Shown: positions 34,278 to 42,854 of the stretch, piece by piece
How the letters are laid out: the number at the start of each line of letters is the position of its first letter
Numbering within the stretch: position 1 is the stretch's first letter
Assembly: GCA_030654155.1 (NCBI GenBank)
Contig: JAURYA010000048.1
Span: forward strand, 1 to 46,243
DNA: 46,243 bases
Direction: 5' to 3'
DNA from: Sulfurimonas sp.
GTDB lineage: Bacteria; Campylobacterota; Campylobacteria; Campylobacterales; Sulfurimonadaceae
Program-made: the position numbers and the translations under genes
The notes under the pieces: generated by a model
What the model was told of the DNA's origin: nothing
The model's input: the letters and a program-made list of their open reading frames with translations, nothing else
The model's database searches: none

Positions 34278-36092
34278 TCACAATTGAAACTTTTCATACA
34301 ATTTTTCACTTAAATCCCAAACTCCTTTGCTCTTTAGCGACTCTACAACACTTAAAGTACAATCTACATCATCAGGCCATCTTCTGTTGAAACCGTCTAA
34401 TATATTTTTATTTGTTCCATCAACTGCGACCATTAATCCTGTAATGAAAATATCTCTTTGCGCATCCATGTTGTTTGTGACTCTCCAAATTAACATATAT
34501 GGATTAAATATATCATTTTTAGCGGCATCTACAAAAATAACAATCCTGATATACATACTTAATTCTACAAGTGCGTCAAAATATTGTTTTACATTTTTTG
34601 TTTTATTTACGGATATTACAGTGATGGGATTATTTGTTCTTCTCATAAATTGATGAAGATTAAGCGCATCTGGAATAATTTTTTTAACTCTTACAAGCAG
34701 CTCTTCATCGCCAAGCAGTTCTGGAGCTTCTACCTTATGTGCCGCTGTTGCATCAATTCCCAACTTTCCGCCAACAAGAGTCTCCGGAGAGGAGTGATCA
34801 AGCGCATCCAAAATTCCCTCGGTTATAAATAGAGATTTTGGTGTAAATCTATCAAGTATATATGCAGTTACGGCTTCATAGCTATCTAATTTAGGAGCTT
34901 TTTCATCTAAAAATATTGCATGTTTGACAAAGCTCATCTGCCCAGCACCCCAAAAAGCGTGCATAAACTGTTTTGCATGCCCTTTATAGTGCGGCTGCAT
35001 CTTTGCTAAAATCAGGTTATGAAAACCTGCATTCTCAGGCATATGATAATCAAGCAAATCTGGTGCGGTTGTTTTTAGGAGCGGAAAAAATATCTTTCCC
35101 GTAGCCCATCCCATATATTTGTCTTCGAGTGGCGGTTTACCGACAACCGTAGCCAAAAACGTGCGCTCTTTTTTCATTGTAATCGCACTGACTTCCATAA
35201 CAGGATATGGCTCTTCTAAAGTATAGTAACCTGTATGATCTCCAAACGGTCCCTCAATTCTCATCTCTGCGGTATCCACCCAACCCTCAATCACATAATC
35301 AACATCATGCGGGATATAGAGCGGAGTTGTTAATGATTTTACAAGTTTTGCGGGCTCTTTTTTAATAAGTCCGTACATTAACAGCTCATTAACGCCATAA
35401 GGAAGAGGAGCGGTCGCGCACCAAGTGTAAAGCGGGTCTCCGCCGATAGCAATGCTGACGGGCATTTTTTTGCCTGCTTTTTGGTACTGATCAAAAAAGT
35501 GTGAAGAGTCTTTATGAATCTGCCAATGCATACCCAAATGATTTTTGTCATACACTTGCAGTCTGTACATTCCAAGGTTTACCATCTCACCATCAAGGCT
35601 CTGCGTATAAACCTGTCCCATAGTTATAAACGGTCCGCCGTCTTGTTCCCATGTAGTAAGAATAGGGAGTTTATAAAGGTCAACACTATCTTCTAAATAT
35701 TTTATCTGCTGACAAGCGCCGACGCCTTTGAGTTTTTTTGGAAATATATTTTTTAGTGAAAAAAGCTCACCTGCCATAGAGAGCTTATTTAAAAAACCCT
35801 CAGGAGGTTTCATATGGAGCAGTTTAGTTATCTCATCGGCAACAGACTCTATTGTTCTGCCAAAAAGAAGTTCACAGCGATTATATGAACCAAAAAGATT
35901 CATAACAACGCTCTCATCAAATTTTACGCCGCTTTTTTTATCAACAACATTGGTAAAGAGCAGTGCTTTGCCGCCATCTTTTTTTTTAACTTCCGCATAC
36001 GCCAAATGAGGAATTTCAAGATAAATATCGAGTTCTATATCAATAACTCTTAGTTCATCATTTTTTTTTAAAAGTTCTATAGTTTTTTTCAT
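34278..36092 (-). CDS. mqnL: UbiD-family decarboxylase, probably menaquinone synthesis (MqnL)
   Basis: A 604-residue protein of the UbiD superfamily, longer than E. coli UbiD (about 497). It fits the subgroup annotated as menaquinone biosynthesis decarboxylase in organisms that use the futalosine pathway, including Campylobacterota. Visible family features are the prenylated-FMN region (MYRLQVYDKNHLGMHWQIHK, IAIGGDP) and the EGPFGDHTGYYT loop with its acidic residue. It would decarboxylate the prenylated 1,4-dihydroxy-6-naphthoate intermediate, using a UbiX-made cofactor. It lies 31 bases after hemC, probably in the same operon, although transcription across that gap is not proven. Confidence 0.85.
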   Translation of the reverse strand: MKKTIELLKKNDELRVIDIELDIYLEIPHLAYAEVKKKDGGKALLFTNVVDKKSGVKFDESVVMNLFGSYNRCELLFGRTIESVADEITKLLHMKPPEGFLNKLSMAGELFSLKNIFPKKLKGVGACQQIKYLEDSVDLYKLPILTTWEQDGGPFITMGQVYTQSLDGEMVNLGMYRLQVYDKNHLGMHWQIHKDSSHFFDQYQKAGKKMPVSIAIGGDPLYTWCATAPLPYGVNELLMYGLIKKEPAKLVKSLTTPLYIPHDVDYVIEGWVDTAEMRIEGPFGDHTGYYTLEEPYPVMEVSAITMKKERTFLATVVGKPPLEDKYMGWATGKIFFPLLKTTAPDLLDYHMPENAGFHNLILAKMQPHYKGHAKQFMHAFWGAGQMSFVKHAIFLDEKAPKLDSYEAVTAYILDRFTPKSLFITEGILDALDHSSPETLVGGKLGIDATAAHKVEAPELLGDEELLVRVKKIIPDALNLHQFMRRTNNPITVISVNKTKNVKQYFDALVELSMYIRIVIFVDAAKNDIFNPYMLIWRVTNNMDAQRDIFITGLMVAVDGTNKNILDGFNRRWPDDVDCTLSVVESLKSKGVWDLSEKLYEKFQL

Positions 36093-36123
36093 AATTATTC
36101 TTTGATTTTATTTGATAAGGTTT

Positions 36124-37083
36124 TTATAATCTTTGCGGCATTTCATCTTTAAATGCTATCTTTTGTGCACCTATCAATAACTCCAAAGCACCTTTGTCTA
36201 TCATAACCTGAGCCATCTCAAACCCTAAGCCGTCACTTTGTTCAAGATTTCTAACTATTTTCTCTTGCATGATATTTGTACCGTCGGGAAACCCTATCAT
36301 CGCTCTAAAAGTAATTATATTATCATCCATTACGGCATTGCAAGCAACCGGTGCGGAACATCCAGCTCCAATTTTAGATATAAAATCTCTCTCTATTTTT
36401 GTACATGTAAATGTTTTTTCATCTTTAAGACTTAACGCTATCTCTCTTACTTTTTCATTTCCACAAACTATCTCTATTCCAAGAGCAGCCTGCCCCATCG
36501 GAGGTATCATCATATCAAGTGATAATTTCTGGGTATATGGAACATCTTTAAGCAGGTCTAATCTATGAAGACCGATGAACGCCAAAATTATTGCATCATA
36601 TTGACCTTCACCAAGTTTTCTAAGTCTTGTATTTACATTGCCCCTTAAATCTTTTACTCTCAAATCCGGACGACGCTTTAAAAGCTGCATTCTTCTTCTT
36701 AAACTTGTAGTACCTACAACGGCACCTTGCGGCAACTCTTCAAGGCATTTATATTTGTGTGACAAAAAAACATCACTTTGGTCTTGTCTCTGTGTAACCG
36801 CAACCAATTCCAAACCCTCAGGAATATATGTAGGAACATCTTTTAAACTATGTACTGCCATATCGGCTTCGCCTTTTAACATCGCTTCTTCAAGTTCTTT
36901 TGTAAAATGACCTTTCCCGCCAATTAGAGCCAGTGGTTTATCTAGAATTTTATCGCCGTTGCTTACAATTTTATTTAATTCAACCGTAATCTCCGGATAA
37001 GAGGCTTCTATTCTGGCTTTAATGTGATACGCCTGCCAAAGAGCAAGATCTGAAGTTCTCGTCGCTATCGTTAACTTCTTCAT
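36124..37083 (-). CDS. hemC: Porphobilinogen deaminase (hydroxymethylbilane synthase)
   Basis: A 319-residue protein. It joins four porphobilinogen units into hydroxymethylbilane in haem synthesis. The N-terminal TIATRTSDLALWQA, the VHSLKDVP motif, GTTSLRRRMQLL and the dipyrromethane-cofactor Cys in GAGCSAPVACN are all present. It abuts the Dsb-like gene. The hemC-proS-hemA-ispB order corresponds to HP0237-HP0240 in Helicobacter pylori, with two genes interposed here between hemC and proS. Confidence 0.97.
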   Translation of the reverse strand: MKKLTIATRTSDLALWQAYHIKARIEASYPEITVELNKIVSNGDKILDKPLALIGGKGHFTKELEEAMLKGEADMAVHSLKDVPTYIPEGLELVAVTQRQDQSDVFLSHKYKCLEELPQGAVVGTTSLRRRMQLLKRRPDLRVKDLRGNVNTRLRKLGEGQYDAIILAFIGLHRLDLLKDVPYTQKLSLDMMIPPMGQAALGIEIVCGNEKVREIALSLKDEKTFTCTKIERDFISKIGAGCSAPVACNAVMDDNIITFRAMIGFPDGTNIMQEKIVRNLEQSDGLGFEMAQVMIDKGALELLIGAQKIAFKDEMPQRL

Positions 37084-37914
37084 CTATTTTGCCTCTTTAT
37101 ATTTACTTTTTGTTTTATCAATATTTCCGTCAAAGAACATTGTAGGAGTTCCGTTAACCATAAGCGCATCAGCAACTTCCAAATCATTTTTAAAATGCTC
37201 TGAAACCTCTTTTGACATAAGTTCAAACATTTTAATATTTGAGTTCATAACTTTGTTGAACTCTTTTAAAATCACCTCATTGTTCTTCTCTTTTGGATCT
37301 ACATTAACTTTATAGAGGTCAAGAACCACATCTTTTCTCCCCTTTAGCTCAAGCGCTATAGCGGCTTTTACCAGCTCAACAGCGGCTGGGTGAAGCGAAT
37401 CAAGCGGAAAGTGGTAGTAATAGATAGCAAACTTATTCGGCTCTTTTTTCATATACTCTACTGCTTCTGGAACAAATGTTCTGCAAAATGGGCAGAGCGG
37501 GTCTGAAAAAATCACTACTTTATGTTTTGCATTAGGATTGCCATAGATTAAATTTTCTTTTTTATAGTACTCATTTTTAAATGGGAGAGAGACTAAATCA
37601 CTCATGTTTTTACCGCTATCTAAGTCAAACAACTCTTTAGTTACAACTTTACCGTCCGAGAACCAAAGCATTTTTTGAACAACTTGGCGCTTCTCTTTTT
37701 TTAGCATTGCATCCAGTTCAACATAATACGCATTCCAATCCTCATACCCCTTAACTTCGGTTACACTTGTAACTTTAACGTTTATAGATTTTATATTCGG
37801 GTTTGCGCTAAATGTGTCTTTTAAGAATTTTTCAACCGCCGCACTCGAAGCATCCGCTCTTAATAAACTACTTAGTGTAAGTGTTATCGCTAATAATTTC
37901 AACATCAATGACAT
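37084..37914 (-). CDS. Periplasmic thiol:disulfide oxidoreductase (DsbA/DsbC-like)
   Basis: About 276 residues from ATG at 37914. This start has AAAGGA five bases upstream and a clean signal peptide (LKLLAITLTLSSLLRADA); a longer reading from 37944 is possible but has no such site. The thioredoxin-like domain carries the CPFC active site in FSDPLCPFCRTFVPEA and a cis-Pro loop in VNGTPTMFFDG. An N-terminal region of about 110 residues resembles the dimerisation part of DsbC/DsbG. It probably oxidises or isomerises disulfides in the periplasm; whether it is an oxidase or an isomerase cannot be told. It overlaps the FxsA-like gene by 47 bases. Confidence 0.88.
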   Translation of the reverse strand: MSLMLKLLAITLTLSSLLRADASSAAVEKFLKDTFSANPNIKSINVKVTSVTEVKGYEDWNAYYVELDAMLKKEKRQVVQKMLWFSDGKVVTKELFDLDSGKNMSDLVSLPFKNEYYKKENLIYGNPNAKHKVVIFSDPLCPFCRTFVPEAVEYMKKEPNKFAIYYYHFPLDSLHPAAVELVKAAIALELKGRKDVVLDLYKVNVDPKEKNNEVILKEFNKVMNSNIKMFELMSKEVSEHFKNDLEVADALMVNGTPTMFFDGNIDKTKSKYKEAK

Positions 37915-38293
37915 CAATATCCTTTTCTCTACTGTTTTTTTCATAATCTGTTTTACATTTTGATTTTACATTATAACGATTAACAAACATAGTCGTAAAT
38001 ACGCTAAATTGTAATAAAATACCTACTATATCTGTTAAAAATCCAGGAGCAATAAGCAAAACTGCTCCAAAGATAGTAAACAGATTGAGGCTCTGAAACT
38101 GTTTCAAATCTATACAGCTGTATGAAACAGCCGTAATATTTTCCCTAAGCGTTGATTTAAAATTCATAAGTATAGCTATGCCAAAAACAGCGCTTAAAAT
38201 AATCTCAAAAAATGTTGCCAGTCCGCCGATTGCCGATGATATATTTACAAAAATTAGAACCTCAAAAAATAGATAAATAAGAAAATAGATCAT
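37868..38293 (-). CDS. fxsA: FxsA-family membrane protein
   Basis: A 141-residue protein with two or three membrane helices in the first 100 residues and the family signature GAVLLIAPGFLTDIVGILL. FxsA/UPF0716 proteins are small inner membrane proteins; the E. coli one affects phage T7 exclusion, but its normal role is not known. The charged C-terminal tail (EKNSREKDIDVIDVEIIS) is typical. It shares one base with proS upstream, and its 3' end overlaps the start of the Dsb-like gene. Confidence 0.85.
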   Translation of the reverse strand: MIYFLIYLFFEVLIFVNISSAIGGLATFFEIILSAVFGIAILMNFKSTLRENITAVSYSCIDLKQFQSLNLFTIFGAVLLIAPGFLTDIVGILLQFSVFTTMFVNRYNVKSKCKTDYEKNSREKDIDVIDVEIISDNTYTK

Positions 38294-39597
38294 TATTTTA
38301 CTAATTCCATTATTTTGTCATAAATATTATCTGCGGCTACTGGAATATTCTCTTTTGTTTTTCTATCAAATATTTGAACCAAGCCATTTTCAAGCTCTTT
38401 GCCGATGATAATAGTATATGGAAACCCTATAAGCTCGGCATCTTTCATCTTAAAACCAAATCTCTCTTTTGAATCATCAAGCATAACATCTACGTTTGAA
38501 GCTTTAAGTCTTCCATAAAGCTCTTCGCCTAGGCTAACCTGAGCAGCGTCTTTTATATTTGAAATCATAATATTTACCAAATAAGGCGCAGTCGCTTTTG
38601 TCCAAATACATCCGTTCTCATCATGATTTTGCTCAATAACAGCTGCTACAAGTCTGCTTACGCCTATGCCGAATGTTGCCATCTCAAAAGGCTTTGCCCT
38701 GCCGTTTTCATCACTGAAATTTGCTTCAAGCGCAGCTGAATATTTGGTACCCAGTTGAAAAATATGTCCAACCTCAATCCCCTTTTTAAAATGTAGTTCA
38801 GCTCCACATGAGCAGCGTTTATCGATTTTCAACTCTTGAAGCTCTTCGTAAGATTTTTGATTTAGCGCATCTGTTTGCTCGGCATCAAAAATTGTCTCGA
38901 TATTTGCACCGTAATCACAAGCTTCACATACGACAAGAGTGTCTTCGCCGCTGTTTGCCAAAACATGGAACTCTTTGCTCCCCTCTCCGCCTATTGCTCC
39001 GCTGTCAGCCGCCACTACTCTAAAATCAAGTCCTAGTCTTGTGAAAATCTTTTTATAGGTCTCTTCCATAAGGTGAAACTCTCTTATCATATCTTCCTCT
39101 GAGGAGTGAAAAGAGTATCCGTCTTTCATTAGAAATTCACGGCCTCGCATAAGCCCATATCTAGGTCTTGCTTCATCACGAAACTTGGTGTTTATCTGAT
39201 ACAGATTTAGAGGCAGGTCTTTATAGCTTGTTGCTCTGTTTTTTACCAACTCTACCATAGCCTCTTCGTTTGTCGGACTGAGAACAAACTCGTTTTCATG
39301 TCTGTCTTTTATGCGAAGCATCTCTTTTCCCATAGCCTCAGAACGACCGCTTCTCTCCCATAAGCCGATAGGGGTTACAAAACTAAGTTGTACTTCCAAG
39401 CAGCCGGCATTGTCCAGCTCCTCTTTTACGATAGCTCTGATTTTTTCTAGTACAATCTTTCCCAGCGGCATAAAATTGTAAAGTCCGGCACCTTGTTGAT
39501 TGATAAAACCGCCCCTTATTAAAAATTTATGCGACGGCAGAGTTGCATCTGAGGGCGCCTCTTTTGCCGTGGGTATAAACGTTCTGCTTCTTCTCAA
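38293..39597 (-). CDS. proS: Prolyl-tRNA synthetase lacking the INS editing domain
   Basis: A 434-residue class II synthetase that charges tRNA-Pro. Motif 1 ([11 protein letters not shown]), motif 2 ([17 protein letters not shown]), the [14 protein letters not shown] stretch and motif 3 ([14 protein letters not shown]) all match bacterial ProRS. Most bacterial type 1 enzymes are about 570 residues, with an editing INS domain of some 180 residues between motifs 2 and 3. Here residues about 234-272 (DNA 38782-38898) take its place, with a CEAC...CSC cysteine set (Cys224, 227, 262, 264). It lacks the means to clear mischarged Ala-tRNA-Pro in cis. It abuts hemA and shares one base with the FxsA-like gene. 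Confidence 0.92.
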   Translation of the reverse strand: MRRSRTFIPTAKEAPSDATLPSHKFLIRGGFINQQGAGLYNFMPLGKIVLEKIRAIVKEELDNAGCLEVQLSFVTPIGLWERSGRSEAMGKEMLRIKDRHENEFVLSPTNEEAMVELVKNRATSYKDLPLNLYQINTKFRDEARPRYGLMRGREFLMKDGYSFHSSEEDMIREFHLMEETYKKIFTRLGLDFRVVAADSGAIGGEGSKEFHVLANSGEDTLVVCEACDYGANIETIFDAEQTDALNQKSYEELQELKIDKRCSCGAELHFKKGIEVGHIFQLGTKYSAALEANFSDENGRAKPFEMATFGIGVSRLVAAVIEQNHDENGCIWTKATAPYLVNIMISNIKDAAQVSLGEELYGRLKASNVDVMLDDSKERFGFKMKDAELIGFPYTIIIGKELENGLVQIFDRKTKENIPVAADNIYDKIMELVK

Positions 39598-40896
39598 TTA
39601 TCTTCCTTCTATAATGTTTAGGGCATGCTCGCACTTATATTTATCCGGCATGTCACTCTTATCTTTTTGTATTAAAAACTGTAAAGCGCTTGTTATCATA
39701 TCTGCTTTTGAATCCTCAGATACATCACGCATTTTTGACGTCATTTCATGCAGAAATCTCTTCATGACCTGCTCGCTCATCTTGCGGATTTGAGCCTCAT
39801 ACTCTTTTGGAACATACCCATTTTTGATAACTCTGTCACACTCCGCTCCTGCGGCATCAAAAGCTTTTTTATATATCTCTTTAATCATAGGCTCGATATT
39901 TAACGTATTTAACCACTCAAAAAATTCTACCGTGCTGCGCCCTACAATACCGTGAGCTTTTCTTGCGCCATCTTCACGCAGACTGATATTTTCATCTACT
40001 ATATTTTTTAAATCGTCAATAACATATAGATTTATTCGCTCACCCTTGTGATAGTTTATGTCGCGAGGCATCGCCATGTCAAACCAATATCTGTCAAAAT
40101 CGCAAGTTTTTATAATCTCATCCGTAATTATAGGCTCTGAAGCCGAGGTAGCCGTAAAAAGAATCTCAAACTCATTTACCGCTTTTGGAAGCTCACTAAT
40201 ATCTAACACTTTGGCACCGCACTCCTGCGCCAACTTTGTAGCTTTGGCTTTTGTTCGATTCATTATGTAAACATCTGCGCCGCTTGAGAGAAGATGCTTT
40301 GCGGTAATCTCTGACATCTCTCCAACGCCGATAACTAAAGCTTTTTTGCCCTCAACACTCTCGAGAACTGATTTTAGTTTTGAAACGGCAACACTTGCAA
40401 TGGAAACCGGTTTTGAAGATATATCCGTAGCATTTCTAACTTTTGCAGCACACTTAAAAGCATGGTGCATGGCACGCGCCAATTTTTGACCGCAATAACC
40501 TTTGTCGTACGAAAATCTAAAGGCATCTTTCAGTTGCCCGGCAATCTGCGTCTCGCCTACAACCATAGAATCAAGCGATGAAGCAACAGAAAAAATATGG
40601 TGAATTGCACTGCTGTCGTCATATATATTTGCTCTTCCCTCAAGCTCATCTATCGAGATTCCAGACCTTGCTGAGAGCATCTCAAATATATGCTGTGTAG
40701 CCAAAGCCACATCGCTGCAGCTGCAAAAAACTTCCATACGGTTACATGTTGATATCAGAATCGACTCGTTAATCGCCTCACTTGAGTTTAGCTTTGTCAG
40801 ACACCCTCTTTTTGAGTCATCATCTTTGTAAGAGAGTTTTTCTCTGACTTCCATGGTCGAATTTTTATGTGAAAAACTTATGTTTAAATAGTGCAT
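39598..40896 (-). CDS. hemA: Glutamyl-tRNA reductase
   Basis: A 432-residue protein. It reduces the glutamyl group on tRNA-Glu to glutamate-1-semialdehyde, the first step of C5 haem synthesis. The active-site Cys is in STCNRMEVFC, the substrate region in SLDSMVVGETQIAGQLK, and the NADP-binding domain in LVIGVGEMSEITAKHLL. It shares one base with ispB upstream and abuts proS downstream, in the order ispB-hemA-proS as in Helicobacter (HP0240-HP0238). Confidence 0.97.
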   Translation of the reverse strand: MHYLNISFSHKNSTMEVREKLSYKDDDSKRGCLTKLNSSEAINESILISTCNRMEVFCSCSDVALATQHIFEMLSARSGISIDELEGRANIYDDSSAIHHIFSVASSLDSMVVGETQIAGQLKDAFRFSYDKGYCGQKLARAMHHAFKCAAKVRNATDISSKPVSIASVAVSKLKSVLESVEGKKALVIGVGEMSEITAKHLLSSGADVYIMNRTKAKATKLAQECGAKVLDISELPKAVNEFEILFTATSASEPIITDEIIKTCDFDRYWFDMAMPRDINYHKGERINLYVIDDLKNIVDENISLREDGARKAHGIVGRSTVEFFEWLNTLNIEPMIKEIYKKAFDAAGAECDRVIKNGYVPKEYEAQIRKMSEQVMKRFLHEMTSKMRDVSEDSKADMITSALQFLIQKDKSDMPDKYKCEHALNIIEGR

Positions 40897-41783
40897 TAGT
40901 AACTTCTTTTTATCATAGTTTGTAAAATATTTACGAGTTCAACATCATCTTTCATTGCGTTCATTGCCTCATTTGATAATTTTTCTGCCAACTCAAAAGA
41001 TTTCTCGATAGTTTTATGTTCTTGCATTTTTTTTCTAATCCAAAGAGCATCTTGTTCATCTAATACTTTTGCGTGTAGAGAAACCAGCTTTTTTTTCTCA
41101 TCATCATTTAAAACTCTGTAGAGATAAATATACGGCAGCGTGCATTTGCCCTCTACAAAATCATTCATTGACGGTTTTCCAAGGGTCTGTGCATCACTTG
41201 TAATATCCAAAATATCATCTATGATTTGAAAAGAGAGTCCAAGATTTCTTCCATAAAGCGCATGAGAAGAGACATCTTTTCCTGCCAAGATTGCGGCTGC
41301 TTCAGCCGAAGCTTCGATTAAAGTTGCGGTTTTTAGATACAACATGTCAAGGTACTTCTCTTCGTTCGCATTAAACTCACCCGCCATCTTTACATCCATC
41401 ATCTCACCCTTGCTGAGTGCTGTTACAGAAGATGCGATTATTCTTGCAATATCTCTCTCAAACGCTACAAGCTCTGTGAAAGCTTTTGAATATAAAATAT
41501 CGCCGAGCATTACGGCTGTTTTGCTTCCATCAGTCGCATTTACCGAGGCCACTCCGCGTCTAAGAGTTGCTTCATCTATTACATCGTCGTGAAGCAGACT
41601 TGCTCCGTGGATAAGCTCTACGATTGCCGCAAGAAGGGGCGCTTTTTCGCTAGAAGACGCTATCTTTAAAATTAGTTTTGCACGGAGCCTTTTTCCGCCC
41701 GAGAGCATCCCAAAAAGACGGCTCACTTCATCGTAATTTATCTCTTTAATCAGTCTTGCTATTTCGCTCTCAACTCTCTGCAT
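40896..41783 (-). CDS. ispB: Polyprenyl diphosphate synthase
   Basis: A 295-residue trans-prenyl synthase. The first Asp-rich motif is in GASLLHDDVIDEATLRRG and the second in FQIIDDILDITSD; GGKRLRAKLIL near residue 30 binds the allylic substrate. Such enzymes build the isoprenoid side chain of quinones from farnesyl and isopentenyl diphosphate. Given the menaquinone gene in the same operon, it most likely supplies the menaquinone tail; the chain length cannot be told. It shares one base with hemA. Confidence 0.9.
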   Translation of the reverse strand: MQRVESEIARLIKEINYDEVSRLFGMLSGGKRLRAKLILKIASSSEKAPLLAAIVELIHGASLLHDDVIDEATLRRGVASVNATDGSKTAVMLGDILYSKAFTELVAFERDIARIIASSVTALSKGEMMDVKMAGEFNANEEKYLDMLYLKTATLIEASAEAAAILAGKDVSSHALYGRNLGLSFQIIDDILDITSDAQTLGKPSMNDFVEGKCTLPYIYLYRVLNDDEKKKLVSLHAKVLDEQDALWIRKKMQEHKTIEKSFELAEKLSNEAMNAMKDDVELVNILQTMIKRSY

Positions 41784-41792
41784 TATCTCTCT

Positions 41793-42209
41793 TTAGCCAT
41801 TTTTTAAATCTTCTAACAATACTTGCCCTTTGCCGTCAAAGAGAAAAATCTCAAACACGGCCTCTTTACTCTCTTTTTTAAACTCTTTGAATTTAACGAG
41901 CAAATATGCCGCACTGCTATAATCAGCACCCTTTGGCATCAGCTCCACTCTAAAACTTTGATTTTCATGTCTCAAATATAGCATATGTTGAGCAACAATT
42001 CTATCGTATGATCTAAAAACGACAAGCCCACCATTTTTATAAAGAGTCCATCTAAATTTAAACAACTTTTCTTTATCAGCGTATTTTACAAGAATTTTCT
42101 TTTGCTCATCTTTTTTTAGCGAAATTTCTTTGATTTCTCTATAATCACTGGCAAATATGAAACTAAAACTAAACGCGAAAATGATAAATAGTCGTAAAAG
42201 ATTTCTCAA
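41793..42209 (-). CDS. Hypothetical secreted protein upstream of ispB
   Basis: A 138-residue protein with a signal peptide (LLRLFIIFAFSFSFIFAS). The mature part is Lys- and Phe-rich with alternating beta-type stretches, and I do not recognise it. It abuts the DUF2018-like gene and lies nine bases before ispB, so it belongs to the same operon. No Cys is present for a lipoprotein box. The function is unknown. Confidence 0.7.
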   Translation of the reverse strand: MRNLLRLFIIFAFSFSFIFASDYREIKEISLKKDEQKKILVKYADKEKLFKFRWTLYKNGGLVVFRSYDRIVAQHMLYLRHENQSFRVELMPKGADYSSAAYLLVKFKEFKKESKEAVFEIFLFDGKGQVLLEDLKNG

Positions 42210-42491
42210 TTATTCACTTTGTGATAAAATCGCACCCATTAGCTCGATATATAAGCTTTTCGCATAATTATCGACTTCATCTCTGTTTGAAATCATATAG
42301 TTTTGAATTTCTCTGTCCATATCTTGGTTAAATTTATCTGCCATCATAAGCTCAATTGCCGCAGTTCTGTCAATAAATTTTTGCAACTCATGCCTAACAA
42401 CATCATTATTGGCATTAAATATAACATCCATCAATTTGCTCTTAGGAGAACCCATAAATATATCATCTTCATCTTCAAAAAGTCCGTACAT
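42210..42491 (-). CDS. DUF2018 family protein, first gene of the ispB-hemA-proS-hemC operon
   Basis: About 93 residues from ATG at 42491, starting MYGLFEDEDDIFMGSP. This start is preferred over the longer reading from 42524 because AAAGGA lies six bases before it. The family is small, helical, acidic at the N-terminus and restricted to Campylobacterota as far as I recall; it has no known function. Its upstream region is formed by the inner end of a MITE-like element, whose left inverted repeat begins 17 bases before the start codon. Confidence 0.8.
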   Translation of the reverse strand: MYGLFEDEDDIFMGSPKSKLMDVIFNANNDVVRHELQKFIDRTAAIELMMADKFNQDMDREIQNYMISNRDEVDNYAKSLYIELMGAILSQSE

Positions 42492-42504
42492 TCCACATCC
42501 TTTA

Positions 42505-42510
42505 ATTATA
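42505..42510 (-). promoter_or_regulatory. -10-like TATAAT at the left end of the MITE-like element
   Basis: On the minus strand TATAAT overlaps the last three bases of the element's inverted repeat and points into the DUF2018-ispB-hemA operon. A start near 42498 would fall within the ribosome binding site, so this may be coincidental or give an almost leaderless transcript. Confidence 0.3.
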
Positions 42511-42532
42511 CCAAATGCCACCAACTCTCTAT
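42508..42532 (+). repeat. Left terminal inverted repeat of the MITE-like element
   Basis: Twenty-five bases identical to the reverse complement of 42747-42771. It lies 17 bases upstream of the DUF2018-type gene start on the minus strand. Confidence 0.9.
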
Positions 42533-42746
42533 ATGCTAAACGATTTTAGTGTATGTCGATGCGAGGCGTAACTTTGAAGTAGCTACTAGTAGCTTCAAGA
42601 AGTTGTAACGACACAGTGGCGTACAATACAATCGCCCTACGGGTAAAAAAGAAGCTATCCTCTACTTCGTTGTATCTTTTTGGATTAGCCCTGCTAGTCC
42701 TGCAAAAATACGCCTCGTAGCTAATAACTTCTTTTTTATTTATCGC

Positions 42747-42771
42747 ATAGAGAGTTGGTGGCATTTGGTAT
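42747..42771 (-). repeat. Right terminal inverted repeat of the MITE-like element
   Basis: Twenty-five bases, exact reverse complement of 42508-42532. Reading outward it continues into GGTATTAAAT, a weak -10-like sequence pointing at the FAD oxidoreductase gene. Confidence 0.9.
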
Positions 42772-42820
42772 TAAATATTGCGGCGATTATAACATCACTA
42801 TTGTAACAATCGCTTAACGC

Positions 42821-42848
42821 TTGACATTAAGTCATAATTTTCTATAAT
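42821..42848 (+). promoter_or_regulatory. Consensus -35/-10 promoter of the FAD oxidoreductase gene
   Basis: TTGACA at 42821-42826, a 16-base spacer, and TATAAT at 42843-42848. This is the only full two-box sigma-70 match I found in the window. The predicted transcription start is 42855, the A of the ATG, and no ribosome binding site precedes it, so a leaderless mRNA is inferred. Confidence 0.7.
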
Positions 42849-42854
42849 ACGAAA

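Larger units (their letters stand above)
42508..42771. mobile_element. MITE-like element with 25-base terminal inverted repeats
   Basis: The 264-base segment starts with ATACCAAATGCCACCAACTC (42508 on, 25 bases to 42532) and ends with its exact reverse complement (42747-42771). Trimming one base gives ends CCAAATGCC...GGCATTTGG flanked by TA on both sides, the target pattern of IS630/Tc1-type transposons. Inside are further inverted repeats: CGAGGCGTA near 42561 against TACGCCTCG near 42709, and a 14-base palindrome AGCTACTAGTAGCT near 42579. No transposase is encoded; the 72-codon ORF inside is probably chance. It fills nearly all of the gene-free gap 42492-42854. Non-autonomous status is inferred. 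Confidence 0.7.

Noticed and set aside
37914-37944. Upstream ATG for the Dsb-like gene giving a 286-residue protein
   Set aside because: ATG at 37914 has AAAGGA at proper spacing and gives a cleaner signal peptide; the upstream part has a charged start and overlaps the FxsA-like gene further.
42546-42764. A 72-codon ORF inside the MITE-like element
   Set aside because: It has no ribosome binding site, its start lies in the inverted repeat, and its composition is explained by the palindromic element. It resembles no protein family I know.
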